From NCBI GenBank assembly GCA_033439255.1, contig JAVRDV010000017.1, forward strand, positions 424,168 through 488,167: DNA of 64,000 nucleotides. The letters are read 5' to 3'. A program made the translations under genes and the position numbers. This stretch comes from Hericium rajendrae. Taxonomy: Eukaryota; Basidiomycota; Agaricomycetes; Russulales; Hericiaceae. The notes beneath the pieces are model-generated. The model did no database searches. It saw only the letters and a list, made by a program, of their open reading frames with translations, and was not told where the DNA came from. Below, piece after piece: positions 12,065-24,682 of this stretch; the first letter of the stretch is position 1; each line of letters starts with the position of its first letter.

Positions 12065-14041
12065 GCACCTGCGGCACCCGCGGAAACCGTGTCACCCTCG
12101 GCACCCGCTGGGCACACGACACGCGGGATACCTCCAGCCCGGACGACACCCGCGGCACCCGTGGCACCCGCAGCACCCGTGGCACCCGCAGCACCCGTGG
12201 CACCCGCGGCACCCGCAGCACCCGCAACACCTGCGGCACCCGCGGCACCCACTGCATGCCGGGGACGCCCTGCACGCACCACCCCCGCACCACGCACAGC
12301 ACTGGATCCCGCCCCACCGCACCGTCAGCCCAAAACACGGAAGAAGCTGGATTTCGTGGAACTCGACACCCGGCAGAGCCGCAAGCATGCGAATTCGGAC
12401 GAGGAGACCAACACGATGATGGAGCAGGGCCGGAAGCGTGCCCGCAGCAAGCCCACCCAGTCGACCAAGAAGGATGAGGTGAACACTGGACCTAGTGGCC
12501 AGGGGACCTCTCGGCCGAAGAAGAGGGTGTACAAGACGCCGGCCCTCGTTCCCACTGAGGACGAGGAGGAGGATGAGGAGCCCATGCCGGCTAAGAAAGT
12601 AAGCTGCAGCCACAACTATTTTGTGCCGTGCACTGATCCCGCGGGTTCCAGACATGCAGAAGCAAGCCGCCTGCCACAATAGACGAAGATATGGCTGAGG
12701 GTGAGGAGAACGAGCATGAAGACAAGGTCCGGAATGAAGAGGAGCACCAGGACGAGGAGGACGAGGATGCCGCCACCACCGAGGATGACGACGATGATGA
12801 CGACGATGAGCCTTTGGCCAAGGTGATGCCCCGCCTTCAAAGATGATTGCACTGCTGACCATAACATCTGCTGTGCAGCGTCAAAGGGTAAAGGGCCCTA
12901 CTAGCCAGGCAGCAGAGCCCGAATTACCATCAAGCAAGGTAAGTACCTCTCGATGCCTTGAGGTGTAGACACCAATGCCGCGGAATCTAGAAGGGCAAGA
13001 ACACAAAGCGGGTAGCATCGCCTGACAATCAGGGTGATGCTCCTCCCACCAAGGTACTTAGTATTTCAAATATCAGGATGACACAAATTGACTTGGTCCA
13101 CCATTTACAGAAGCAGAAAGGTAAGCAGGCAGCAAAGCCTGTTGAAACAGAGGCGGAGATCCCCATCGTAAATGTGAGTGGCATTGTTGCATTGTTGACC
13201 AGGACTGATCCTGTCATGAACAGAAGGACAAAGGGAAGCAGCGTGCATCACCACAAGAGACAGTGCAGAAGGTGCTTTGGAGTAAGGTGAGCAATGATCA
13301 TTGCTGACCGTTGTTTGCACACACTCAGCCCTTATCCCGCAGCATATCACAGGCCCCTCCCGCGGATACTGCTCAGAAGGTAGTGGAAAGTCATACTCTA
13401 AAAGTCTTGCGAGGCTGATATTAGGAGTAGCAGAATGAGGTCAAGGACAAGACAAAGCGGTACAGCAACAGCCAGCTGAACGAGGCTGAACTCCGGTTCC
13501 GACTGGCTGCCAAAGCAGTGAAGGTACATCCCTTCGCTGTTTCCATTCCACGACACTGACCAGTGTTGCCAGCTGAGTCCTTGTGGGAACTGTATTGTGC
13601 ACGGCAAAAAGGAACTGTGCTCCTACCCAGGAGTGGGGTCTGCCTGCCTCCTGTGCACCGCCGGCAAGAAGAAGTGCTCCCTCCGACCCTGTGGTGTCAC
13701 AAGTGGGGGGTGGTCAACTACACCACACCCGAGCTCTGGGATGTCCTCATTCGTCATGGTCAAGGCCCTCTTCCACCCCTTCCTCCTGGGTTCGAGCACC
13801 TGCCGCCGCCTCCCAACCACATGCCGGCTGGCGTGGCATCTGCTGCTTCGCAAGATCCCACGGCATCGACGTCCTCGGCTCCCGCGGGATCCCAACCTGT
13901 GGTATCTCGCACAGAGTACGATGGCCTTGTCTCCCGAATGGAGCACCTCATCATGGAGGTTCGCACCCAAGGCGGTGTTATCGAGCAGCTCCGTGGGATG
14001 GAGCCAAAGTTTGCGAAGCTGATGTATGACATTGACGACCA

Positions 14042-15994
14042 TAGGGTTCGACACGAGTGCACTCGCGGGTGACCCAGATCCGAACCCGTGGGTTTTCAAG
14101 TCAGCACAAGGGCTGACCTGGATCCGCGCGGGTTTCAGCCACCGGGTGATCCGGAGCCGCGGGTCAGGTACCTGTGACATAACGGGTCACTCGCAGGTCA
14201 GTTGGCTCTCAAGATCTCACTACTTACCACACTGTCTCGTCCTCCAATTATTCTCCTTCCTTTGCTATTTCGCCTCAACTCGACAGTAGGGAGGGTTTTT
14301 AGGTGCTAGAGGGACTCAAGGTGAGCCTAAAACCACTTCAATTCCAATGTGCTATGCTAATCTTCTGAGTCTCGCTCGTTATCGAGCGAGACTCACTTCT
14401 CGTTCGTCTTTGACATTCTACGATGCCCTATGGTCGTTTGACACCTCTCGCACCTCCACGTACCATTCTCCCCATCATCTGCACTTCGGACGTCCCCGAC
14501 AATGTCGATAATACCCTCATCGACATCTAAACCCCGCATTCTGGCCTGCACCCATCTCCTACGACGTGCAGTTGTTCTGCAATTCAGTATGATCCTTCCA
14601 CCATCCTTCGACCTCCCGCACACTATTCGTGATTCTCGTGATCACCTGCGTCCTCCCTCGCACTATGCTTCAGCAACAACGACAACGTGCTAGCCAGCAG
14701 CACCTCGCCATTGCGCCTTGTGCTGCCCGTGCCCGCGCATCACGGCGCAGTGTGCAGTGCATCGAGAACTGCTTATGCCAGCGTGCAGTGTTCTCGTGTC
14801 GGCGCAGGCATTGACCCTGCCAAGTGCTGCAACGAGTGTTCGCATGACACGACTTCGCCTATGGCCATTTCGACCGAGTCGTATTGCCATGTGTCCTCGG
14901 GGTTGTGAGGCAAGTTCGAGCCCTTCAACAGCACAAACACGGTGCCTCGTCATCCGTGTTAAGCCGCCCTCACACCCATGCCCCTTCCACCAAATCCTCG
15001 AGGATCTTGTAGTGGTTAGAAAGGCTTCAGGTGAGTCATGAAATCTGTTCATTTCATTGTTCTATACTGATCTTGGGAGTCTCACTCATTATCGAGCGAG
15101 ACTCGTTTTCTCGTTGTTCTTCGGCAGTTAGATGGCCGTCGAGATCGAGGAGACCCTCACATCCTCCTTCGACGCTGGCTATACACTCTCGCTCACCATT
15201 TTCTGACACCTACTTCACCTCGTGCGCCATCCGCACCTCTCCTCGTCACCCGTTGTCACCCGCGCTTTCGACCGTTCCTGCCAGTTACCTGCCACTGTCA
15301 TCGACACATTGATCTCATGCCTCAGCCTCCACCCACGTTCCTAGGAGCACGAACAGCCCTGACGTAGTGCGTGGACGACCAGCGGCCAGCGACAGCAAAG
15401 TGTAGCCTCATTGCCTGTAGCAATGAGGCTCGATCATCGTTCGCTCATCACCCACGTGGGATCGTACGTTACGTCACTCTTCACCTCCACACTGTCCATC
15501 GACAGGGCATAGTCACCCGAAAACGGCTCTGCACGCCCTTGTCTGCCCGGGATAGTGTGCGCCTGACATTCACGCGGCAGTTTGAGGCCTGTGCATATCG
15601 TGCACCCATAGTTGAGACACTGCAGGAGTATCTAGTGTGTCCAGCAATGGGCCGCAGTGAGTACATGCGGCAGCACTGATAGCAGGCGAAAGTAACTAAG
15701 TGGGGTGGCGGTGGCTATTCAAAGCGGGTTGTGCACTTGCAGTAGATACGAACCATAGAAAGTCCATATAGTGTACCATAGTATAGTAATAATATACTGT
15801 TGATGAATAAGTACTGGACCACAGGTTACCTGTGGGTGACTTGCGGGTTTATGGATTACAGCAAAAGCTTGACCTGGATCCAGACAGGTCTCAGCCACCG
15901 GGTGATCCGGATCTGCGGGTCAGGAACCCGCGGGTAAATTTCACGGGTATACCTGTATTGACCTGCAGGTGACTCTGACTTGTGTCGGTCCCTA
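14042..15994. mobile_element. hAT-like non-autonomous element, copy 1
   Basis: Flanked by the perfect 8 bp target duplication GACGACCA (14034-14041 and 15995-16002). The ends are TAGGGTTCGACACGAGT on the left and, reverse-complemented, TAGGGACCGACACAAGT on the right; TAGGG fits the usual hAT end pattern. Subterminal inverted repeats of about 170 bp hold several GACCCGCGG/ACCTGCAGG palindromic words. The stem-loop GTCTCGCTCGTTATCGAGCGAGAC occurs near 14370-14395, with a relative near 15085-15110. Short open frames show no transposase. It sits inside the coiled-coil exon of the host gene, which reads through in frame when the element and one target copy are removed. Confidence 0.85.
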
Positions 15995-16603
15995 GACGAC
16001 CACAAGACCGCGATGGCCACAAGATTCGAGGACATCGATGCCCGCATGGACTGCATCAACACGGCCCACTTCAACGACATGGAGTGCATGGAGCACCGGA
16101 TGGCGGACGTAGAGGGGAAGTCAAAGACGATCGACCCCGCAGTTCTCAAGGAAGTGGGAAACCACTTCCAGAAGACAATGCAGGATGGCCAAAGCCAGCT
16201 CAAGCAGGACCTGCTGGAGTCTTACCGCGAGATGCTGCAGAACGACTTGGGTCGCATGAGGGAGGAGGTAGCCACGGAACGGGCTGCAGGAGGTGAAATG
16301 CGAGCTGAACTCGCTAGACTGACTGCTACTCATGCGGAGAGGCTCCCTCAGTCCACATCAGATGGCGGTCAGCTCCCAACTATAGCGGCCTCTCCAGCTC
16401 CGAACAAGGCATTGACCCTCGGCTTCGGGTGGGCTTCCCGTCAGTCATTGACGCCCTGTCCGTCTGGCAGTGGTGCCGCGGGTGGTGGTCAGAGTCCGGC
16501 CTCCCAGGAGTCCAACGGTGCCGCTGGTGCTGCGGGTTCCCACTCCCCCCGGGACTTGCAGGAAAGCACCAATGAGGACTCTGCAGGTGCCGGGCATGCG
16601 TAA

Positions 16604-16924
16604 TTGACACCTGCTTTCCACTCGCATCTAATTGTTTTGTTCTGCATATCACTCAATTGTCGGTTTACGTGTCTATTTACGATATCATCATCTTGAATTA
16701 ATCGTGATCTTTGAATTAATCATGGTCTTTGAATCAATCATGGTCTTGATGCTCTGCAAACAGAACTGACATATATTGAGATGGGAGGTAAGGTAACAAT
16801 CGTTTCAGGGAGTCATGAATGTCCAGTAATTTCGTATGGAAGCCTCTATGCAGTGTTGAAACCACACCAGTATCTGTTCCCGTGGAGTTGAAACCGCGGG
16901 ATATCACCATGGTCGGTGCCCATA
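16604..16924. other. Convergent intergenic gap with a short tandem repeat
   Basis: Lies between the 3' ends of the plus-strand gene ending at 16603 and the minus-strand gene ending at 16925. It holds three copies of an 18-19 bp word of the type TTGAATTAATCATGGTCTT at about 16692-16750. No gene is visible. Confidence 0.6.
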
Positions 16925-19900
16925 CTAACGCCTTCTGCGGCTGCTAGCACCTTCCTTCCCACTGGTGCCTGATGCTTTATCACCGGTCGTTCGTGCAGCG
17001 GGTTTCTTTCGCAGTGCTGGGGTCTCAATAACCACCTCCAGAGGGCGCCCCTTCCTTCTTGCAGATCGTTCGAGCTCTTCCGTACTAATCCCGCAGCTTG
17101 ATCCAGCAGCAGGAACATCGATCATTCCCGTGGGATTCATGCCACTAGGTCCTGCCGCACTCTTCCAAACAGGACCAGCTGCCTTGGCCTTACCCCGTTT
17201 TGCCTTCGAAGCATCCTGCGCCATCGCCCTGCCTTGCTGTTAGTACCAAATAAACATAGCAAGGGATGACAACAAACTCAAGGACCCGTTGGCTGGGCTT
17301 TGGTTGACGGGGCACCTCAAGGATGTTGGCAGAGGTAATGTCTGCCTGCGTGTGATTCTTGTTACGTTTGGGGGCTGGCTGCCCTTCCACTTCATCTCCA
17401 CGGCGACGCTTCTTGCCAGTGTCAGATGACTGCATCAAGCCATTCCCCCTCTGGACACAACTCTGCAGTCAGTGACCCATGCCGCGGGATCGTATGAGAA
17501 GTGGTACCTTCTTGGCATGCGGCTCTTCCGCGGCATCCTGCTCTTGACGCCTCATGAGCATCTGCGACGACTTGACGGTGGCCTGTTAGTGAGACATGGC
17601 TCAGTGGTTAGTTACTCATGTGGCTGCATCTTAGCAGGAGTCACACCTTTGGTGCAGGTTCCTGTTCAGCTTTGGCAATATCTCCAGTCTTCCTCGTCGC
17701 AGACTGCTTACTGGGCCCCTTACACACATAGCACCATGATAAGTGACCAATGTGGCCAGGTCTTAGCCAGAGACATACCTTCTTGGCAGGTGGCTGTGCC
17801 CCATCTCTCTGTCCACGCCGCGTCTCAGTCTGAGATGACTTTGCACCACCCTGTTTCTAAACAAATAGTTCCAGGTGAGTCATCGATACCGCGGGATCCT
17901 GGCAGAAGACAGACCTTTGGTGCAGGCTCCTCTTCAGCCTCCTGGTCATCGTCTTGATGCTTCTTGCTGGTCTCTGACGACTTGCCGGCCACCTAGAGAT
18001 AGTTTCCAGATCAGAAACCCATGGCCTGATTGGAATAGAATATGAACCTTTTTGCCAGAACGAGCCAACACAGATGACATTCGTTTAATCGCGGCAACCA
18101 ACACGTGTTCATACTGTTCTTCAAACCAGCCTGACTGATGCACATGCTTTGGTGCATTTTCGTCACGATATGTCTTCGCTTCCACATCATGCATCAGCAT
18201 GCCCAGAAGGAGTGCCAACACTAACAGTGCCCTCTTTGAGTATAGATCCCGCGGCTTCGTTGACTTGCCTTTGCTCTTCTCAGAAAGTGGAATGTACCAA
18301 GGCTCACCATCGATCCACTCTACCACATGTCGGACGCTTTCTTTGGTATGCAGGGATTTTGGAAGCCACTCCTTCTGGAAAGACCATCCACCCCACTTTG
18401 TGTCCCACCCTTCAGGCAGATGCATTGCCCACAGGGGGTAGGAATTCTACAATATCATCCAAGTTCAGATCGTGTAATGACAATTAATGACCACATACCT
18501 TAGAGCTGTTGATGGCATCCAGAAGGTCATGGTACTCTTTAATCATGCTCAAGAAACGAAGATAATCCATCCTATTTGCATCGGAGGTACCAGTCACTGC
18601 TGGGCTGTCACCGGTAGTTGGGCGACCAGCACTTCTGTTTGGTGCCATAAGACGCTCGACATCTTGTTCGCTGCCAGCCTCCTCTTCACCCATTGATATG
18701 TCATCTTCGAAGTATGATCCATGAATTGCGAACAGGGGGGCTGGTGGGGGTGTGGGGGTACGCGACCGTTCTTGCAGAGCGGGGGGGATCCCGCGGGTGG
18801 GTTGCGCACCTGCTGCACTGTCGGAGTGAACTGCACTGGCTGCTCGACCGTGGTCAGGCCTTCCACTCGACTTCGCACCGACGGCTAATGGGTGGGAGGG
18901 TGTGGGGGTGGTCCCAGGTGCAGCTTGCCCTGGACTATTCCCCTTGTTGGTAGCCCTGGGCCGACTGGTCACCACAGGATCCTCATCCTCATCGCTTCCA
19001 CCTCCATTGGTTCCCTCTTGTACATACTGAAGTAAGTCCTCGAACCCAGTGTCGGAGTCCTCTTCCAAGTCTGACCGAGCTTCCTTGCCTTGCCTGCCAT
19101 TGCCCCCGTCTGGAGCTGGCGAGCTTTCCTCTGGGCCTGGAACATGTTCTTCCTCGTTGTCCTCTTCCATGGGCACAGGTTCTTGTGATTCGTCACCAAA
19201 GATGTCAGCCAGATCCATCATCTTCTGAAAATCTTCCTCTTCCTCCTCGCCTTCCAGTTCCTCTTCCGGATCCTGCTCCTGTTCCTGTTCCTCATCTTCG
19301 TCTGAGTTGCCGCTGGATTGAGGTTTCCAATCATCAGATGCAGAGCTCTCAGATCGCTCCGGGGTCGAGCGAGCTGATTTCTCGGATGGAGAACGTTGCC
19401 GAGATTTCTGTGGCTTCTTTGCGGTGCTGGACGCTGATGCTGCAGGTGCTGATGCCGTGGGATGTGACGCCGCGGAAGCCGATGCTGTGGGACGAGCTGG
19501 CCGATTCTTGCGGGGCAGCACAGTGCATGGCCCTTGCCCAGGGACCGGATCAAGGGCACGTTTGGGCACCGCCTTGCCACGTACAGTGTCAGCCCAAAAA
19601 GACCAGCGGAATGGCATCTTGTTGTCATCGTCCCTCTCTATCCAGTGCTGGTAGATTTTGTTCATCATTTTGACAGTCCATTTTGAGGGATGGTGCCAAG
19701 TGTCCCAGCCATCTGGAAGGTATTCGGCCTTAATGTACCCGGTTCCAGACTTCCAAACATCACCCCAGGGGACAGGTCCCTGGTTCACACCTTTAGAGAT
19801 GTCTTCTCAAATGTCAATATCTGCAGAGCATGGTATACGATGCCGCGGGACTTACGGTAGTGTGCTGTGAGCCAACCCCCGATGAACTTCTGTTGCGTCG

Positions 19901-21047
19901 TGCGGTCCAACACCTTCCACTCATCCATCGGCAAAAGGACAGGCCAGCCGCTGTCTACATCGTACTTGATCTCCATGATGCTCACGTCCTCTTCATCGAT
20001 GTCGTCGTAGCCTTGAACTTCTGGATCTAGAATTCATCAAAATGACATGAGGGGGAGCCATGAGAGAATGCCGCGGGATGGAGATAATGCACTCACTCAA
20101 AGCGAACTCTGCCCACTTTCCGAATGCATCGGCCACGTTGGGTTCCGTTATCCATTTCGGGTTGGTGTCCGTAAAACCTTTCTTGTCCGGGATCAAGTTA
20201 TTCGTGTAGTCATGTCTGCAAATAGTTAGTAAAATGACACATTCCAACAAATACGAACTTACTCTGCTTGGCACAACATGCCCTTGCTATTCACATGGGC
20301 GGACATCACAATGAGGGTCATCCCGCAATGCCGGAACATCTCCTTTGAGAAATCCTTGATGTATTTCACTGCCCGGTTGTCCGCATTTCTGGGTAAAAAT
20401 CAGCATTGCAAGACAAGATCATTGCGGAAAGCACTCACTTCCGCTGGACCTCAACTGGTGGCCCACTTTCCGACCATTCCTGTGCCAATGCAGCATATCC
20501 CTCCATCTCATCTGCATCCACATGTTCTTTGAGGAACACAGACAGTAATTGTTGCCAATTCGAAAAGAGGTTAACATCAGGAGCATGGTGTGCTATGAAT
20601 GTGTCCAAGTCTGCTTTTCTAACTTGCGCTGCGACCAGCCGCTTGTTGTACTTGCTGACGAAGTGATGGTCGGGGCCTGTCTCCTTTTTTCTACCATTGT
20701 TGTTGAACCACTGAGCGACTGCCTGGTACAAGGATTAAATATGGAAGGAACGACATGATGTGGTGCACGCTTACCCACTTCACAAGAAACCTGTCTTCCT
20801 TCCAGTCCTTGAACTCCTTCGGATACTTATCCCTCATTGAATTCATGGCATTGTTGATGACCGTCTGTCGTGCCTGCTTATCGCCATCCCGGAACTCTTC
20901 GACATATGCCTTGATGACCTTCTTGTATCTGTCCGGGAGCGAAAGGGTCTTAGGATCGATACCCTTGGGAGGAGGAACGTCCCGCGGCGCAGTTGACTTG
21001 GGCTTCTTGCTGTTTGTCTTGCCCTTGGAAGGTCCGCGAGGTGCCAT
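16925..21047 (-). CDS. Unknown multi-exon gene with reiterated charged mini-exons
   Basis: The start is the ATG ending at 21047 (M-A-P-R-G-P-S-K); the stop is at 16925-16927. The exons join by short GT-AG introns. The N-terminal half is helical and Trp/Lys-rich. The middle exon (19788-18484) carries P-W-G-D-V-W-K and P-D-G-W-D-T-W motifs, then Ala/Ser-rich and very acidic sequence around 19340-19200. After it a P-E-G-W-D-T-K-W segment repeats the motif of the middle exon. From about 18000 to 17400 come five similar mini-exons of about 20-27 codons, ending in A-P-K, A-K-K or the like and separated by introns that often carry CCGCGGGAT. The C terminus is basic with an R-R-R-R end. I do not recognise a family. 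Disorder, basic and acidic blocks and context suggest a nuclear protein. It is convergent with the gene ending at 16603 and divergent from the TET-like gene. Confidence 0.65.
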
Positions 21048-21613
21048 TTTGTCAGATGGAGGTAGGAATGAGGATGTGGGAGGGTAAGGGTGTAGGTTGA
21101 CTTGTTGAGAAGATCACGTAGCACTTACCCAAGCGAATGCCGTCGGTATTAAATCACCCGGTCGGTTAGCGTGAAGCTATCGTAAGTCTGGGGCACAGCA
21201 AGACGTTGCAGTGGCCAACAGTCAGGTAGTAGGCAACGGTCTCAATCTACAGCACACAGCAAACTATTTATATTCTTGTCTCTGAAATGTCGATGAGCAA
21301 GAGACGTCGTCAGTCATGCAGTCCAGCGACACTGCACTATGCAGCAAGGGCTGTCCCTGCCACGGAGTGGTGCCAGCAGCCATTTGATGATTACATACAA
21401 AGCATAACACAGCTTCGATGCCTCAGCAATAGATGCGGTGATAAGAAACCCACAAAAACACATTCCGCCCCAAAAAATGAATTTAAAGATGGCAAGGCAG
21501 CACGATGTATCTACGCCCAGCAATAGCCGCGTAGGAACCAAACATAAGCAATCATTAATGAACGCACCATCAATAGAACCTGTGTCATTGCTGTCACCCT
21601 GCCTGCCCCTGCC
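21048..21613. promoter_or_regulatory. Shared upstream region of two divergent genes
   Basis: About 570 bp separate the minus-strand gene starting at 21047 from the first TET-like coding frame on the plus strand. It probably holds both promoters and perhaps an unrecognised first TET exon. I see no clear TATA box. The inference rests only on the divergent layout. Confidence 0.4.
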
Positions 21614-21980
21614 ATGTCACCTCTCCTGCCCATCCCTTATTCCAGAGCGGTTGCATGCCCATACGAGGTTGAAATGGCAGACTATCTTTCTGCCCGCTTT
21701 GCAAATGTTCTGGCACAGAGGGGAGCCGCGGGATCAAGCATTAGCGATGTACGAAGGCCTGCAATACTACCTCTCCATGTCCTGATCGAGTTGGACTTCA
21801 TTGCCCACAAACTGGCAGATGCCGTGGAAACCAGAGGTATGTTTACGGCATCGTACCGCGGCATCTGATTGACGTGCTTGGCAGTACAAGTACATTGGGA
21901 CATGGCTCGCTACGCAGAGCGGAGGAGGACTGAGGACACCCCTGCATTCTTGAAGCGCTATCCGCCTCTATCTGACCGCC

Positions 21981-22521
21981 TGTGACGGGGCAGCAAGTGA
22001 ACGGACCGGCCGGACCGCAAGATCGTGCCAGCCGTAGAAGGGAGCCTTCGTTAAGCAGTTCGGGAGTCACCGAGGCAGAGATCGAATCGTATGTAGAGAA
22101 CGCACGTAGCATCTGATGTACTTACTTCTTGACTTCTCACATCTATCATTGGAACTCGACGTTCCTCTTCTCTCTTCCTTCTTCGGAAGCCGTCTCGTTT
22201 CCTCTCTCTCTCTGCCTCGTATTCGACCGGCCGCGGGTCTCTAGGTGAGTCCTCGTCCGTGCTCGTCTCTTGTTCCTGCCAGCGCTACGGGTGGAATCCC
22301 CCCGAAGTGCTGGTCGCTGAGTGCTGAAGAGTCAGCCGTCACCTTTCGTTAGGTTTCCTGGCTCGTCCCTCGCAGACGTGCCGCTCTTCTCTCACTCTCC
22401 CTCTTCATCGAGAGGGCTCCCCTCGAAGAAGAATCCTTTCGCGTCTCGCGCCACATCATCACACCAAGTCCGCTTCGTTAGCTAGGTAGTTCCACTGACT
22501 CGTAGCGAACTCTCCGCTACA
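21981..22521 (+). repeat. 5' LTR of Gypsy-1
   Basis: 541 bp, TG...CA ends, 98% identical to the 3' LTR. All ten mismatches are CpG against TpG or CpA. Confidence 0.97.
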
Positions 22522-24682
22522 AAGGTGGACAAGCAGTGGACTACTATACCCGGAGCCGACTAGGTTTAAGACTCATGCCAGACCCTTCACCCCGAAACGC
22601 GCCCGTCAAGGCGGCTTCAACGACGAGCTCCAAGCCGCCCTCGACTTCATCGGGCGTTACTAGAACCAGCCAACCATGTAGGTCTTCCACCGGTGCTGTC
22701 AAGAACCCTCCGACTCCGTCGTCGACTGCCTCGACCGCCTCCGCAGCGACAGCTCCGGCTCAAGCGTCTGTTCAAGAGGTCACTAGTCCGCAAAACGAGC
22801 TGATACCCATCGACGTCGAGCGTTTCCCACGGGACTTCATGGCGGGACCGATGGGCGCCTCCACGCGGACTCTCTTCAGCTCCCCGGCTGCCGGGATGTT
22901 CAGCATCTACCAGCGTTTGGTCTACGTTGCCAACAAGTCTCTCCCCCCGGACAAAGTCATCACCATCCGCGACCCCAAAGCCGTGGATGGCCCGTTTTAC
23001 ACTATAGATCCGAACCTCAAGGCGATGGCGCGTAGAGCAGTCCAGGAAGGCCAACCAGCCTTGGATGCGTTCTTCCTGAGCGATCCCCGGTTGGAGTCTC
23101 CCAAAACTTACGACCTAGACCCTAAGTTGCACCTTCTGTCGAACTTCGACAGGGCCCCCTCCAAGCCGGTCCTTCATACCTCCTGGGACGTTCTCCGAGC
23201 CAGAATGGCTCAAGCGGTTACTCTCGTCCATGCGAAGATCGACTCCGAATCCACTATCACTACCTTCAACCAGGGAATGCCATCTCCTGTTCTCACTAGT
23301 CCGCCGCTCTCAAAAGCCCTTCAACTCACCATATCGCCCAGAGCCGTGCTCCAAGCTCACTTCCGCTCCCAGACCATGGAACGCGTCCACAGGAAGGCGA
23401 ACGAAGGGACTTCACAAGTCCTCTCTCCCCTTGCGCTGGGTCCCAACGGGGAACTCCCCATTCTCCAGCTCCCGAAGGTGTCGCAACTCGACATGGACAA
23501 GGGGTTCATCACGGTCAACAAAGAAGGAGTCCAGTCACCCCTCCGCCGAACGCGTATGGAGACTAACCCAATAGTAGAGTCTACCCCTCTCCCCAGGAGT
23601 CGCAAGCCTCGCCTATCCACGTTCAGCATTGGAGGTTTCGACGACCCCTCCATCCTTCAGCAAAACCTGCCCGCTATTCGTGAAGAACATCAGTCGTTCT
23701 CCTCGGGTTCCGGCAACCCCTTCACTTCGCCTACCGTCCGAGACGCGCATTCAGTCACCCAAACGCAAGAACCACGCCAATCGGCACCGGCTCAAGCTTC
23801 CGAGACTAGAGGGCAAGACTGGTGGTCGAGCATCGTAGCGGACGTCAGGCGTCAGCGACAGGAGGGTTCCCCCACTGCGCTGAGAGGCCGGGCAGGGGGC
23901 GGCGACGGAGGAGGCGGAGGTGACGGTAGTAGCGACGAAGGGAACGGCTCACACCGAGGACGGCAAGAGGGAGACGGGCGGAGAAACCCCAGTCGAGACC
24001 CTCGCGGGAGGCAACGTAGAGGAGGCAACGGTGGAGGCGGTGGGGACGACGGGGGTAGCAGCGATGGCGGCGGCAGCGACGGAGGCAGATATCGCAGGAA
24101 TGGTAACCTTCCCGCGAATCAGCGCCAACGTCCCAACGAACCCCGCATGAAGCTGGAAATAAAAAGGGAGGACTTGCCCGTATGGGATGGAGATAAGGAC
24201 ACCGCCGTGGACTTCTTCTTTCGAGTCCTCAACGTCGCCCAAACGGGACCGCGACTAGTCGTCAAGATTCCTCTCCTTCTTCCCCTTAATTTTCCGCCAA
24301 ACTCGACAATTGCGGGGTGGTACCGTCTTCTGCCTGAAGAAAGGAAGAACCACATGAGCCTCCATCTAGACAACTTCCTCGAAACCATCAGGGACCAATA
24401 TCTAGGCGACGAATGGTCGTTTATGCAGAGAACGATATTCGACTCTATGATATTCCGCCAGAAAGGACACGAAAAGGAAAAGCCTATCGACTTCGTGCAG
24501 AGGAAGGCGCTCCACGCACGCATGTTAGATTTGAGCGACGGAGGAGGCCCTAGAGAGGTCCACATCATCATTGGCACGTTCCCGGTGTACTGGCGTACTA
24601 TCATCAATGAGCGGGACATTCCCGACTCCTCCGTACTATGGTTACGAGTTACCGAACGAGAAAGGGAGCTCATACACCTGTG

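Larger units (their letters stand above)
5033..16603 (+). pseudogene. Interrupted unknown gene: Ala/Pro repeats, Cys cluster, coiled coil
   Basis: One gene can be followed across two insertions. An exon rich in A-P-T-A-P-A repeats (5033-5133) continues in the same frame at 12073. It is followed by a lysine-rich segment, an acidic segment near 12690-12822, and several mini-exons encoding short Lys/Gln-rich blocks (introns such as 12599-12651 and 12823-12878). A cysteine cluster is encoded at 13570-13690 (C-x2-C, then C, C-x2-C and C), reminiscent of zinc-binding clusters in other mushroom proteins. The next segment starts N-Y-T-T-P-E-L-W and leads into a long coiled coil (13920-14041, resuming at 16003-16330); the stop ends at 16603. 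Removing the 14042-15994 element plus one target copy restores L-M-Y-D-I-D-D-H-K-T-A in frame. A one-base frame slip lies in the six-G run at 13705-13710. The true 5' end was not found. No function is assigned; with two insertions and a frame slip it is probably dead. Confidence 0.6.

Noticed and set aside
14042-14060. tRNA-type B box (GGTTCGA) making the hAT-like repeat a SINE
   Set aside because: The word is part of the terminal inverted repeat and present at both ends. An 8 bp target duplication and paired ends fit a DNA transposon, and no A box or poly(A) tail is seen.
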